Shown here in pieces: positions 40,308-49,347 of a DNA stretch of 64,000 bases. The notes under the pieces are model-generated. The model worked only from the letters and a program-made list of their open reading frames with translations, ran no database searches and was not told the DNA's origin. The stretch is taken from the NCBI GenBank assembly GCA_052244495.1, contig JBQPXH010000001.1; one strand, 5' to 3'. The stretch's first letter is position 1. Each line of letters opens with the position of its first letter. The stretch comes from Cereibacter_A sp052244495. Lineage in GTDB: Bacteria > Pseudomonadota > Alphaproteobacteria > Rhodobacterales > Rhodobacteraceae. Made by a program: the position numbers and the translations under genes.

Positions 40308-41105
40308 TCAGCCGATCCGGCCCGAGATGTAGCTTTCCGTCCGCGGGTCACGCGGGTTGGTGAAGATCTGGCCCGTCTCGCCGTATTCGACAAGCCGGCC
40401 GAGGTGGAAGAAGGCCGTGCGCTGGCTGACGCGCGCGGCCTGCTGCATCGAGTGGGTCACAATCACCACGGAGAACTGCGTGCGAAGCTCGTCGATCAGC
40501 TCCTCGATCTGGGCAGTCGCGATGGGGTCCAGCGCCGAGCAGGGTTCGTCCATCAGGAGAACCTCGGGCGAGGTGGCGATGGCCCGCGCGATGCAGAGCC
40601 GCTGCTGCTGGCCACCCGAGAGGCCGGTGCCGGGCGAGGCAAGGCGGTCCTTTGCCTCGTCCCAGAGTGCCGCGCGGCGCAGCGAGCTCTCGACGATCTC
40701 GTCGATCTCGGCCTTGGAACGGGCGAGTCCGTGGATGCGGGGACCGTAGGCCACGTTGTCGTAGATCGACTTCGGGAAGGGGTTCGGCTTCTGGAACACC
40801 ATGCCGACCTTGGCGCGCAGCTGCACCGGATCGACGCGCGCATCATAGATGTTCTGGCCGTCGAGCGTGATCTGCCCTTCGACCCGGCAGCCCGGGATCG
40901 TGTCGTTCATGCGGTTCAGGCAGCGCAGGAATGTGGACTTGCCGCAGCCCGAGGGGCCGATGAAGGCGGTGACGGTCTGGCCCAGGATGTCCACGTCCAC
41001 ATCCTTCAGGGCGTGGTTGGTGCCGTAGAACACCTGCGCCTTGCGGGCGGCGATCTTGACGTCGCTGGCGCTCACGACGCGCTCTGCATAACGGATGTCG
41101 TCCAT
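40308..41105 (-). CDS. pstB: Phosphate ABC transporter ATP-binding protein
   Basis: A 265-residue ATPase. Walker A is GPSGCGKST, followed by FLRCLNRMNDTIP (a PstB fingerprint), GMVFQKPNPFPKSIYDNVAYGPR, LSGGQQQRLCIARAIA and LLMDEPCSALDPIA. It drives high-affinity phosphate uptake through PstC and PstA. It lies 11 nt after pstA and 13 nt before phoU on one transcript. Confidence 0.95.
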   Translation of the reverse strand: MDDIRYAERVVSASDVKIAARKAQVFYGTNHALKDVDVDILGQTVTAFIGPSGCGKSTFLRCLNRMNDTIPGCRVEGQITLDGQNIYDARVDPVQLRAKVGMVFQKPNPFPKSIYDNVAYGPRIHGLARSKAEIDEIVESSLRRAALWDEAKDRLASPGTGLSGGQQQRLCIARAIATSPEVLLMDEPCSALDPIATAQIEELIDELRTQFSVVIVTHSMQQAARVSQRTAFFHLGRLVEYGETGQIFTNPRDPRTESYISGRIG

Positions 41106-41116
41106 GTCGGGGCTCC

Positions 41117-42466
41117 TTACCAGCGGCGTTCGAAGCGGCGGCGAAGAATGATGGCAACCGTGTTCATCACCACGAGGAACACGAGCAGCACGATGATGGC
41201 GCCCGAGGCCCGTTCGACGAAGGCCGGGTCGGCGCGCTGGGTGAAGTTGTAGACCTGCACCGGCAGGGCCGAGGCGGGATCGAAGAAGCCCTCCGGCGGC
41301 GCTGAGGGGTATTCGCGCACGAAGGCCACCATGCCGATCAGGAGCAGCGGGGCGGTTTCGCCCAGCGCCTGCGCAAGGCCGATGATCGTGCCGGTGAGGA
41401 TGCCGGGCATCGCCAGCGGCAGGACGTGGTGGAAGATCGACTGCATCTTCGAGGCGCCGATGCCGAGTGCTGCGTCGCGGATCGAGGGCGGCACGGCCTT
41501 GAGGCTCGCGCGGGTGGCGATGATGATCGTGGGCAGGGTCATCAGGGTCAGCACGAGGCCGCCGACGATGGGCGCCGACTGCGGCAGGCCCATGAAGTTG
41601 ATGAAGATGGCGAGGCCCAGGATACCGAAGACGATCGAGGGCACGGCGGCGAGGTTCGAGATGTTGACCTCGATCAGGTCGGTGAACCGGTTCTTCGGCG
41701 CGAATTCCTCGAGGTAGATCGAGGCCGCGACGCCGATGGGCAGCGCCAGAACCAGCACGATGAACATCATGTAGGCCGACCCCAGGATGGCCACGCCCAG
41801 CCCGGCGGCCTCGGGGCGGACCTCGGAGGCGTCGGTTCCGAACAGGAACTGCGGGTTGAAGGCGACGGTGACGAGGCCCGCGTCGCGCATCCGCTGGGCG
41901 AGGGCGAGCTGCTCCGGCGTCACGTTGCTGTCGAGAGCCGCGCTCCCCATCGTCACGCGGCCCTTGAAGAAGCCGTCAACCCGCCCGTTGGCGAGCGCCC
42001 GGAAGGTGATCGTCTCGCCGACGAGGTCCGGGTTGGCCAGCACGCGGTCCCGCAGCGTCGCCGCGGCTTCCTTGGACAGGAGGCCCGCGATGTCCTTGTC
42101 GCTGATCTCCTCGGTCTTCAGGCCGGATGCCGCGACAGCCGCCACCATCGAGGCTTCGAGCTGACGCCCGTAGCCGAGGGTCGTGACCTTCTTCATCTCC
42201 TCGACGTCGCGATTGCCCTTCGGGTCCACGATCTTGGCGTCCAGTGTCAGCGGGATCTCGACGAAGGTCTGGCGGAAGGCGCCCGCGCCGTTGCCGAGGA
42301 CCGACGTGAGCAGCATCAGGAGGGCGAGGAGCGAGATGGCCACGGCACCGATGCCGTAGGCCCGGAACCGGCGCTCGGCGGCGTTGCGGCGGCGGGTGCG
42401 GGCGTCGGGCGCAAGGAGCGTGCCCGTGCCGCGGCCGGAGCCCGCGGGTGCGGAGGCGTCGGTCAT
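41117..42466 (-). CDS. pstA: Phosphate ABC transporter permease PstA (long form)
   Basis: A 449-residue permease, about 150 residues longer than E. coli PstA. The extension is an N-terminal membrane helix (~35-57) plus a large periplasmic domain (~58-220; DAKIVDPKGNRDVEEM, LVTVAFNPQFLFGTDAS), the DUF3333-type region of alphaproteobacterial PstA. The C-terminal transport domain has helices and an EAA-type loop RDAALGIGASKMQSIFHHVLP. The ATG overlaps the pstC stop. Confidence 0.92.
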   Translation of the reverse strand: MTDASAPAGSGRGTGTLLAPDARTRRRNAAERRFRAYGIGAVAISLLALLMLLTSVLGNGAGAFRQTFVEIPLTLDAKIVDPKGNRDVEEMKKVTTLGYGRQLEASMVAAVAASGLKTEEISDKDIAGLLSKEAAATLRDRVLANPDLVGETITFRALANGRVDGFFKGRVTMGSAALDSNVTPEQLALAQRMRDAGLVTVAFNPQFLFGTDASEVRPEAAGLGVAILGSAYMMFIVLVLALPIGVAASIYLEEFAPKNRFTDLIEVNISNLAAVPSIVFGILGLAIFINFMGLPQSAPIVGGLVLTLMTLPTIIIATRASLKAVPPSIRDAALGIGASKMQSIFHHVLPLAMPGILTGTIIGLAQALGETAPLLLIGMVAFVREYPSAPPEGFFDPASALPVQVYNFTQRADPAFVERASGAIIVLLVFLVVMNTVAIILRRRFERRW

Positions 42467-43905
42467 TCGTATTGCTCCCGATATTTGCGCACGATGTAGA
42501 GGGCGATGACGTTCAGCACCAGCGTGATGACGAAGAGCGTCAGGCCGAGAGCGAAGGCCACGAGGGTTTCGGGCGAGGCGAATTCGGTGTCACCGGTCAA
42601 CTGGCTCACGATCTTCACGGTGACGGTGGTCATCGCCTCGAAGGGGTTCATGGAGAGCTTCGCCGCGGCGCCCGCGCCGAGCACCACGATCATGGTTTCG
42701 CCGATGGCGCGGCTTGCGCCGAGGAGGATCGCGCCGACGATGCCCGGCAGGGCCGCGGGCAGGATCACCTGCTTCACGGTTTCGGACTGCGTGGCGCCGA
42801 GCCCGTAGGAGCCGTCGCGCAGCGACTGGGGCACCGCATTCATGATGTCGTCGGACAGGGACGAGATGAAGGGGATGAGCATGATCCCCATCACCAGTCC
42901 CGCGGTCATCACCGAGGAAGAGGAGGAACCGAGGCCGAGCGGCTGGGCGAACCAGTCGCGCAGCGCGGGGCCGACGGTGATGAGGGCGAAGAGGCCGTAG
43001 ACGATGGTGGGAATGCCCGCGAGGATCTCGATGGCGGGCTTGGCCCAGCCGCGGGTTTTCGGACCCGCATATTCCGACAGGTAGACCGCCGTCAGCAGCC
43101 CGATCGGCACGGCGACGAGCAGGGCGATGAACGAGATGTACATCGTGCCCCAGATCAGCGGCCAGATGCCGAGATCCGAGCCGCCGCGGAACTGCGGGTT
43201 CCAGGTGAGGCTCAGGAAGAAGTCCTGCGCCGGATAGAGGCGGAAGAAGTGCATCGTCTCGAAGACGAGCGACAGCACGATCCCGACCGTCGTCGCCACC
43301 GCCACCAGCGAGGCCGCAATCAGGATCCACATGATGAAGCGCTCGGACACGTTGCGGGCGCGGTAGTCCGGCCCGATCCGCAGCAGCGCGAGGCCGAAGC
43401 CTCCTGCGCCGGCCGCCATCACGAGGACGGACATCCACAGGCCGAGCGTCGCCTGCAGGTCGCGGTGGGCGCGGGCGGCGGCGAAGGTCTCGGGCGTGAC
43501 GCTGGTCACCGCTGCGCCAACCGAGCGGAGGCGGGCCGCGAGGCCGTCGGCCGGCAGGGCCGCCACGTCCCGATCCGAGAGGTTCTCGGCGACCGCGAGC
43601 CGGTCGAGACCCATCGAGATGCGCCGCACGTCCGCCATGACGAGGCTCGCATCCGCGGTGGCATCGGCAGGCAGCAGGGCCGAAACGCGGTGATCGACGT
43701 AGGCAGGCTGCAGCACGAGCCAGAGCGCCAGCAGGGCCAGAGCCGGGACCGCGGTCAGGAGCGCCACATACTGGCCATAGTGACCGGGCAGGGAATGCAG
43801 CCGCCGCGGATCGCCGCCGGCGGTGGAAATCGCGCGCCGCCTGCCGGCCAGAAAGCCTGCGGCGGCGAGTGTCAGGACGGCCAGAACGAGGATGCCGAGG
43901 CTCAT
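42463..43905 (-). CDS. pstC: Phosphate ABC transporter permease PstC (long form)
   Basis: A 480-residue permease. The N-terminal ~190 residues hold extra helices and a periplasmic loop absent from short PstC proteins. The transport part includes FIALLVAVPIGLLTAVYLSEYAG and the coupling loop RDGSYGLGATQSETVKQVILP. It ends in a 4-nt overlap with pstA. Both permeases have enlarged N-termini, which is usual in this bacterial group. Confidence 0.92.
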   Translation of the reverse strand: MSLGILVLAVLTLAAAGFLAGRRRAISTAGGDPRRLHSLPGHYGQYVALLTAVPALALLALWLVLQPAYVDHRVSALLPADATADASLVMADVRRISMGLDRLAVAENLSDRDVAALPADGLAARLRSVGAAVTSVTPETFAAARAHRDLQATLGLWMSVLVMAAGAGGFGLALLRIGPDYRARNVSERFIMWILIAASLVAVATTVGIVLSLVFETMHFFRLYPAQDFFLSLTWNPQFRGGSDLGIWPLIWGTMYISFIALLVAVPIGLLTAVYLSEYAGPKTRGWAKPAIEILAGIPTIVYGLFALITVGPALRDWFAQPLGLGSSSSSVMTAGLVMGIMLIPFISSLSDDIMNAVPQSLRDGSYGLGATQSETVKQVILPAALPGIVGAILLGASRAIGETMIVVLGAGAAAKLSMNPFEAMTTVTVKIVSQLTGDTEFASPETLVAFALGLTLFVITLVLNVIALYIVRKYREQYE

Positions 43906-43963
43906 GGGATGTCCGGATCAGGGGAAGGGGCGGCGCGAGGGATCCTCGCGCCGCCTGGTATCG

Positions 43964-45007
43964 TCAGTTGCTGAGCGGGCCCATCGGCACGCGGTTCGCG
44001 ACCATTTCCTGCGTCTTGGCCAGTTCCGGGTCCGAGACGAGGCCGTAGTTGGCCAGCGGGCCCTCCGGGCCGGCCATGTCGTCGGAGACGAAGAACTCGA
44101 TGTACTCCTGCAGGCCCGGGATCACGTCGAGGTGCGCCATCTTGACGTAGAAGAACAGCGGGCGCGACACCGGGTAGTCGCCGGCGGCGATGGTCTCGAC
44201 CGAGGGGGTCACGCCAGACATGGTCGCAACCTTCAGCTTGTCGGTGTTGTTCTGGTAGAACGAGAGGCCGAAGACGCCGATGGCATTCTTGTTCGCGTCG
44301 ATGCGCGAGAGGGTCTCGGTGTAGTCGCCGTCGATGTCGACCGAGGCGCCGTCGGTGCGCAGCGTCATGCACATCTCCTCGGCCTTGTCCTCGTCGCCGC
44401 CGTTGGCAGCCGCGAAGGCCTCCATGGCGCCGGTCTCCTCGCAGCCGGCGAGGATCACCTTCTCGTCGAACACTTCACGCGTGCCGTGCTTGGTGCCGGG
44501 AACGAAGGCGAGGATCGGCTGGTCGGCCAGATCGGGATTGACCTGGTTCCAGCTGGTGTTCGGGTTGGCCACGACCTCGCCATCGACCACGATCTGGGCG
44601 GCCAGCGCCTTGAACCAGTCGGCCGGCGTGAAGGCATAGTCCGGACCCGCGATGTCCGAAGCGAAGACGATCCCGTCATAGCCGATGCGGACTTCCATGA
44701 TCTCGTCCACGCCGTTCTGCGCGCAGAGGTCGATGTCCGACTGCTTGATGCGCGAGGAGGAGTTGGCGATGTCGATCGTGTTCTCGCCGACGCCCTCGCA
44801 GAGTTTCTTGCGACCGGCACCCGACCCGCCCGATTCGACGACCGGCGTCGGGAAGTCGAAGTTCTCGCCGAAGGCCTCGGCCACGATGGTGGCATAGGGC
44901 AGCACGGTCGAGGAGCCGGCGGTCTGGATATTGTCACGCGCGGCGGCGACGCCCGCGGAAGCGGCGACCACGGCCAGCGACGACACCGTGAGCTTGAGAA
45001 GGGACAT
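43964..45007 (-). CDS. pstS: Phosphate-binding protein PstS
   Basis: A 347-residue periplasmic receptor with a signal peptide (LTVSSLAVVAASAGVAAA). The phosphate-contacting segments TAGSSTVLPYA and ESGGSGAGRKKLCEG are clear, and NSSSRIKQSDIDLC follows. This matches the longer alphaproteobacterial PstS group. It is the first gene after the Pho box (45094-45111). GGAGAG lies before the ATG at 45007. Confidence 0.93.
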   Translation of the reverse strand: MSLLKLTVSSLAVVAASAGVAAARDNIQTAGSSTVLPYATIVAEAFGENFDFPTPVVESGGSGAGRKKLCEGVGENTIDIANSSSRIKQSDIDLCAQNGVDEIMEVRIGYDGIVFASDIAGPDYAFTPADWFKALAAQIVVDGEVVANPNTSWNQVNPDLADQPILAFVPGTKHGTREVFDEKVILAGCEETGAMEAFAAANGGDEDKAEEMCMTLRTDGASVDIDGDYTETLSRIDANKNAIGVFGLSFYQNNTDKLKVATMSGVTPSVETIAAGDYPVSRPLFFYVKMAHLDVIPGLQEYIEFFVSDDMAGPEGPLANYGLVSDPELAKTQEMVANRVPMGPLSN

Positions 45008-45093
45008 GGGACTCTCCTTGTCGGTTGGACGACCGCTGCGGGCGGCCTCGGCGCCGTCCTAGACCCGTTGCGAGTCGGGTTTATTGCAGTTCC

Positions 45094-45111
45094 ATGACAG
45101 TTGTGTAACAG
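45094..45111 (-). promoter_or_regulatory. Pho box upstream of pstS
   Basis: Read on the - strand, CTGTTAC-ACAA-CTGTCAT is two 7-bp half-sites with a 4-bp spacer, the PhoB-binding arrangement (consensus CTGTCAT). It lies 87 nt upstream of the pstS ATG and implies PhoB control of the whole operon, including phoB itself. Confidence 0.8.
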
Positions 45112-45277
45112 CGCCCGCGCTTCGGCCGCCGGGGCGGGTCGCCTCGTCGGCTGCGGGCAACCTTCGTTAACGCCTCGCAGCCTTCGGCCGAATGGCAGAA
45201 CGGACGCCCCGGTCAGTCGTCGCGCGGGCCGGTCCGGCCTGCCGCGGGCGGTCATCGCTGGCCGTCGATCGCCCGGC

Positions 45278-45967
45278 TCAGATCGAGAAGAGGTCGCGTT
45301 CGGCGGGTTCGACAGGCTCGATCAGTTCGGGCCCCTCGTTCCGGATCGAACTGACGGTCCGCGCGACCTCGTGCCAACGCAGCGCGGAGACCGCAAGACG
45401 GGGCAGTTCCTCGACCGGGCAGCCGCCCAGCCAGTCGTCCGCCGACTCGAGCCCGATCATCACCGGCATGCGGTCGTGCACCCCGGTCAGATCCCCGCGC
45501 ACCGGCTCGGTCAGAACGGCGCAGGTGGATCCCTGGTAGTCGGGCAGGCGCACGCGGCTCTCCACACCCGCCATCAGGAGGGCGGGCGCATTGCCGGCGG
45601 GCGCGATGTAATGCGGGTGCTTGACGCCGCCCCTGACCTGCCACTCGTAATAACCCGAAGCAAGGACGAGGCAGCGGCCGTTGCGATAGGCGGCACGGAA
45701 GCTTGGCGCCGACGCCACGCTTTCAGCGCGGGCGTTGATCGTGGTGGCCTTCCAGTCCTTCAGCCCACAGCGGTGGAAGGCCGGGATCAGCCCCCAGCGC
45801 GAGAGGTCTCCCTCAAGCCCGCCCGGGGCGGCCCGCACGATCGGGATCCTCGCGGTGGGCGGCACGTTGTAACGCGTCTCGATCTCGTCCCCGGCGGGCG
45901 CGAGGCCCCGCATCCAGCCGGCAAGCTGCGCCCAGGTGAGGTCCTTGTGGGCCATGCGTCCGCACAT
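45278..45967 (-). CDS. SOS response-associated peptidase (SRAP/YedK/HMCES-like)
   Basis: A 229-residue protein that crosslinks to abasic sites in single-stranded DNA. The catalytic Cys is residue 2 (MCGRM), exposed after Met removal. RYNVPPT, INARAES, GYYEW (catalytic Glu) and VHDRMPVMI (catalytic His) complete the SRAP signature. Its stop lies 167 nt before the Pho box on the same strand, outside the phosphate operon. The start is fixed by the need for Cys2. Confidence 0.92.
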   Translation of the reverse strand: MCGRMAHKDLTWAQLAGWMRGLAPAGDEIETRYNVPPTARIPIVRAAPGGLEGDLSRWGLIPAFHRCGLKDWKATTINARAESVASAPSFRAAYRNGRCLVLASGYYEWQVRGGVKHPHYIAPAGNAPALLMAGVESRVRLPDYQGSTCAVLTEPVRGDLTGVHDRMPVMIGLESADDWLGGCPVEELPRLAVSALRWHEVARTVSSIRNEGPELIEPVEPAERDLFSI

Positions 45968-45977
45968 GGCGAGCGCC

Positions 45978-46322
45978 TCAGGTCCGGCAGAACATGTCGT
46001 AGAGCATGGCCACCGCCCGGCTCACCTTCGGGTCGGCGATGGAGTACCAGATCGTCTTGCCTTCCCGCCGGGCCGAGACGAGCCCGTCCTGCCGCAGCCG
46101 CGCGAGCTGCTGGCTCACCGCCGCCTGCCGGGTCGCGAGCAGGGTCTCGAGTTCGGTCACGGACCGCTCGCCGTTCGAGAGGTGGCAGAGGATCATCAGC
46201 CGCCCCTCGTGCGAAAGCGCCTTCAGGAAGCTGGCCGCGGCCTGGGCCTGGGTCACCATCCGGTCGGGAGGCACGGCGGCCGCGTCGAGTTGCGCTTCGG
46301 GCAAGTCAAGTGACATGGTCAT
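45978..46322 (-). CDS. ArsR-family regulator, SqrR/BigR-like (sulfide-responsive type)
   Basis: A 114-residue winged-helix repressor. Cys46 (LMILCHLSNGE) and Cys112 (YDMFCRT) are 66 residues apart, exactly the spacing of the redox pair Cys41/Cys107 in Rhodobacter SqrR, which forms a polysulfide bridge and releases DNA. The metal-site cysteine pair of ArsR or SmtB proteins is absent. TELETLLATRQAAVSQQLARLR is the DNA-binding helix pair. The ATG at 46322 has GAGGAG 5 nt upstream; ATG 46316 is possible. No sqr gene is adjacent. Confidence 0.75.
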   Translation of the reverse strand: MTMSLDLPEAQLDAAAVPPDRMVTQAQAAASFLKALSHEGRLMILCHLSNGERSVTELETLLATRQAAVSQQLARLRQDGLVSARREGKTIWYSIADPKVSRAVAMLYDMFCRT

Positions 46323-46389
46323 GGAACTCCTCATCGGAGCACATCTAGCACGAAGGTCCGTCCGTGGCGAGATGTCGCAAGGTTGCCCC

Positions 46390-46890
46390 TCAGGAGGCCG
46401 GGAGGAACCGTCCGAAGCGCCCCTGCGAGAAGAGAAGCGGCGCGCCCGGCCGCATGGCGGCGCGCAGCACTTCGCCCACAACGATCGCGTGATCGCCGCC
46501 GTCATGCACGGCCATGCGCCGGCAGTCGAAGCGCGCGAGCGGCGCGGGAAGAAGCGGCACGCCATCGGAATTCGACCGATACTGGAGGCCGTCGAAGCCC
46601 GCGCCGCCCCGCGTGAAGCGCTGCGCGAGATCGCCCTGCTCGTCGTCGAGGACATGGATCGCGAAATGATCTGCGCCCGCAAAGATGTCGAAGCGGCTGG
46701 ACGACCTCGCGGGCGACCAGAGCACCAGCGGGGGATCCAGCGAGACCGAGGCGAAGCTGTTGGCCGTCATGCCCATCGGCCCCTCGCCGTCAAGCACCGT
46801 CACCACGGTGACGCCGGTCGCGAAGCGGCCGAGCGCATCGCGGAAGGCGCGTGCGTCGGTCTCTGGGGCGAAGACGGCCTCTTCGGTCAT
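46390..46890 (-). CDS. Flavin reductase-like FMN-binding protein
   Basis: A 166-residue protein of the flavin reductase domain family. FRDALGRFATGVTVVT, MGMTANSFASVSLDPPLVLWS and RFTRGGAGFDGL are the conserved blocks. Such proteins supply reduced FMN or FAD to separate monooxygenases. GGACCC lies before the ATG at 46890. It is co-directional with the ArsR-like gene 67 nt downstream. Its partner oxygenase is not adjacent. Confidence 0.85.
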   Translation of the reverse strand: MTEEAVFAPETDARAFRDALGRFATGVTVVTVLDGEGPMGMTANSFASVSLDPPLVLWSPARSSSRFDIFAGADHFAIHVLDDEQGDLAQRFTRGGAGFDGLQYRSNSDGVPLLPAPLARFDCRRMAVHDGGDHAIVVGEVLRAAMRPGAPLLFSQGRFGRFLPAS

Positions 46891-47114
46891 CCGGGTCCTC
46901 CTCTGGGCCGGTCGGACGCCGCGAGCCTCGTTCAGCGGCGCCCCGGCGGGGCCGAACCCACGTCTCACGATCCGTGCCGTTGTGCAATGCGTCGAAGCGC
47001 AACCCTGTCCGGAAGAGGCGGGGCGGGAACATCGGGTTCCCGCCTTGAGGCGCGGAAGACACTTGCACGACACTGCGGCTGCGCTACTCACCCTTTGTCA
47101 GCAGGAGGTGGACC

Positions 47115-48110
47115 ATGCTCTTCGCGTATCAGAGATCCGGCGCGAAGCTGCAGCGCCTGCCGCCGCCCGCCCCCGGCGAGCCGGACGACAGGCTGGAGGC
47201 CGCGATCTGGATCGACCTCTACAAGCCGCTGCCGGGGCAGGTCGAGGCCGTCCGGCGGCTCGGGGTCGATGTGCCGACGCTGGCGGACATGGAGGAGATC
47301 GAGGTCTCGAGCCGCCTCTACCGCGAGGGTGGGCTCGACTACATGACCGTGGTCCTGCCGGGGCAGAACGAGTTGAAGGAGCAGATCTCGTCTCCGGTCT
47401 GCTTCATCCTTGCGCCGCGCCGCCTCGTGACCGTGCGCCACCACGCGCCGCGCCCCTTCGAGACCTATCCCGAGCGCGCAGACAAGGTGGGCCTCGGCTG
47501 CGCACGATCCGAGCAGGTCTTCCTCGGTCTGATCGAGGAGATCGTGGGCCGCCTCGCCGACCTGATGGAGGCGAGCGGGCGCAGCCTCGACACCGTCTCG
47601 CGCGCGATCTTCCAGCCGCCCGCGCAGTCGCGCACCCATGGCGCTCCGGCGCCCGAACGCCTTCAGGAGCTTCTGGAACAGGTGGGCCGCGAGGGCGAGC
47701 GTCTGGCCCACATCCGGCTCGCGCTGCTCACGCTCGAGCGCGCGATCGGCTTCTTTGCGCAGACCTTGCCCGACCGGATCGAGCAGGAGGGCTTGAAGCC
47801 CGCGATCAAGAGCCTGCAGCGCGACATCACGGCGATGGAGGTCCATGCGGACTTCATCTCGCAGCGGGTCGCCCTGGCGACGGATGCGACGCTCGGGATG
47901 ATCAACCTGTCGCAGAACGCGACGGTGAAGATCGTGTCGGTCGTGGCGGTCCTCTTCCTGCCGCCGACGCTCGTGGCCAGCATCTACGGGATGAACTTCG
48001 CGCATATGCCGGAACTGGAGCGGCCGTTCGGCTATCCTGTCGCCCTGGGCCTCATGCTGGCTTCTGCGGCCGGAACCTGGGCCTACTTCAAGTGGAAGAA
48101 CTGGCTCTGA
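47115..48110 (+). CDS. corA: CorA family divalent cation (magnesium) transporter
   Basis: A 331-residue protein. The long acidic and helical cytoplasmic domain (1-265) leads to two C-terminal membrane helices with the selectivity motif YGMNFAHMPEL between them. This is the diagnostic GMN of CorA. AGCAGGAGGT precedes the ATG. Cation preference (Mg, Co, Ni, Zn) cannot be read from sequence. Confidence 0.92.
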   Translation: MLFAYQRSGAKLQRLPPPAPGEPDDRLEAAIWIDLYKPLPGQVEAVRRLGVDVPTLADMEEIEVSSRLYREGGLDYMTVVLPGQNELKEQISSPVCFILAPRRLVTVRHHAPRPFETYPERADKVGLGCARSEQVFLGLIEEIVGRLADLMEASGRSLDTVSRAIFQPPAQSRTHGAPAPERLQELLEQVGREGERLAHIRLALLTLERAIGFFAQTLPDRIEQEGLKPAIKSLQRDITAMEVHADFISQRVALATDATLGMINLSQNATVKIVSVVAVLFLPPTLVASIYGMNFAHMPELERPFGYPVALGLMLASAAGTWAYFKWKNWL

Positions 48111-48122
48111 CCCTGGCCGCCA

Positions 48123-48143
48123 CCTGCCGCAGGTCGCGGCAGG
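48123..48143. repeat. Inverted repeat between corA and dcd
   Basis: CCTGCCGC and GCGGCAGG form an 8-bp perfect stem with a 5-nt loop in the 94-nt convergent gap. There is no T-run. It may limit convergent readthrough. Confidence 0.4.
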
Positions 48144-48204
48144 CGTCTGCCCCGGACGTGGCTCCCGCGGCGGCGGCTGGACGGCCCGTGGGCGCCGCTG
48201 GCAC

Positions 48205-49281
48205 TCAGCCTGCCCGGAAATGCTTGGCGAGCTTCAGGCCCTGTCCCTGGTAGTTCGAGGCGATGCCCGCGCCGTAGAGCATGTCGGGCTGCTCCTCCAT
48301 CCGCTCGTAGACCAGACGGCCGACGACCTGACCATGTTCGAGCACGAAGGGCGCCTCATGGCACCGCACCTCGAGCACGCCGCGCGATCCCGCGCCGCCC
48401 GAGCGTGCATGGCCGAAGCCCGGATCGAAGAACCCCGCATAGTGGACACGGAACTCGCCCACCATGGCGAGATAGGGGGCCATCTCGGCGGCGTGGTCCG
48501 GCGGGATGGTGACTGCCTCGCGACTGACGAGGATGTAGAAGGCGCCCGGATCGAGGATGATCCGGCCTTCATGCGAGCGGATCTCCTCCCAGAAGTCGGC
48601 GGCCGGATAATGCCCGATGCGGTCGAGGTCGATCAGGCCGGTATGGGGTTTCGCGCGATAGCCCAGGAGGTCGCTGTCCGCAGGACGGAGATCGACGGAA
48701 AAGCCCAGGCCATTCGAGATCACCGGCTCGCCGTTCACCAGCGGCTCGCGGTCATGAAGGGCGGCAAGCTCGGCATCCGTCAAGGTGGCCTCGCCTTCGC
48801 GGAAGCGGATCTGGTTCAGGCGCATTCCCGGCCGGACGAGGACCGAGAAGCTTCTCGGGCAGACCTCGGCATAGAGCGGGCCCTCGTAGCCCTCGCGGAT
48901 CCGGTCGAACTCTGTGCCGCCATCGGCGATGCTGCGGGTGAGCAGGTCGAGCCGGCCGGTCGAGCTCTTCGCATTGGCGACCGCCGACACGCCCGGCGGC
49001 AGGCGGAGGCGTTCCATCAGCGGCACGACGTAGACGCAGCCCTTCTCGAGCACGGCGCCGGGGGTCAGGTCCACCCGGTGCATCTCGAACTCCTGAAGGC
49101 GCTCGGCCACGGTGCGGCCCGCGCCCGCGAGGAACGAGGCCCGCACGCGGTAGGCCACCGTCCCGAGGCGAAGATCGAGACTGGCCGGCTGGATCTGTCC
49201 GGGGATCACCGGCAGCTCGGCGGCGATCGCGCCCGAGGCGATCAGCGACCGGATGCGTTGCGATGCGAGAACTCCGGTCAT
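48205..49281 (-). CDS. dcd: 2'-deoxycytidine 5'-triphosphate deaminase, double-length form
   Basis: A 358-residue enzyme, nearly twice the usual ~190. It reads as two tandem dUTPase/Dcd-like folds. The first has ANAKSSTGRLDLLTRS and the nucleotide-binding GGTEFDRIREGYEGPLYAEV; the second has EFRVHYAGFFDPGFGHA and GVLEVRCHEAPFVLEHGQ. The double form is typical of alphaproteobacteria. It supplies dUTP for thymidylate synthesis. GAGAGAGG lies before the ATG. Confidence 0.88.
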   Translation of the reverse strand: MTGVLASQRIRSLIASGAIAAELPVIPGQIQPASLDLRLGTVAYRVRASFLAGAGRTVAERLQEFEMHRVDLTPGAVLEKGCVYVVPLMERLRLPPGVSAVANAKSSTGRLDLLTRSIADGGTEFDRIREGYEGPLYAEVCPRSFSVLVRPGMRLNQIRFREGEATLTDAELAALHDREPLVNGEPVISNGLGFSVDLRPADSDLLGYRAKPHTGLIDLDRIGHYPAADFWEEIRSHEGRIILDPGAFYILVSREAVTIPPDHAAEMAPYLAMVGEFRVHYAGFFDPGFGHARSGGAGSRGVLEVRCHEAPFVLEHGQVVGRLVYERMEEQPDMLYGAGIASNYQGQGLKLAKHFRAG

Positions 49282-49308
49282 CCCTCTCTCCTCGGCAGGG
49301 CCTTTGAT

Positions 49309-49345
49309 GCAAAACGGCCCGCCTCAAGCGAGGCGGGCCGTTTTT
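49309..49345 (-). terminator. Intrinsic terminator of the tRNA-Pro gene
   Basis: AACGGCCCGCCT (49313-49324) pairs with AGGCGGGCCGTT (49331-49342), a 12-bp perfect stem with a 6-nt loop. T-runs flank it on both strands (TTTTGC on the - strand side). On the - strand it starts 3-6 nt past the tRNA 3' end. Confidence 0.85.
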
Positions 49346-49347
49346 GA

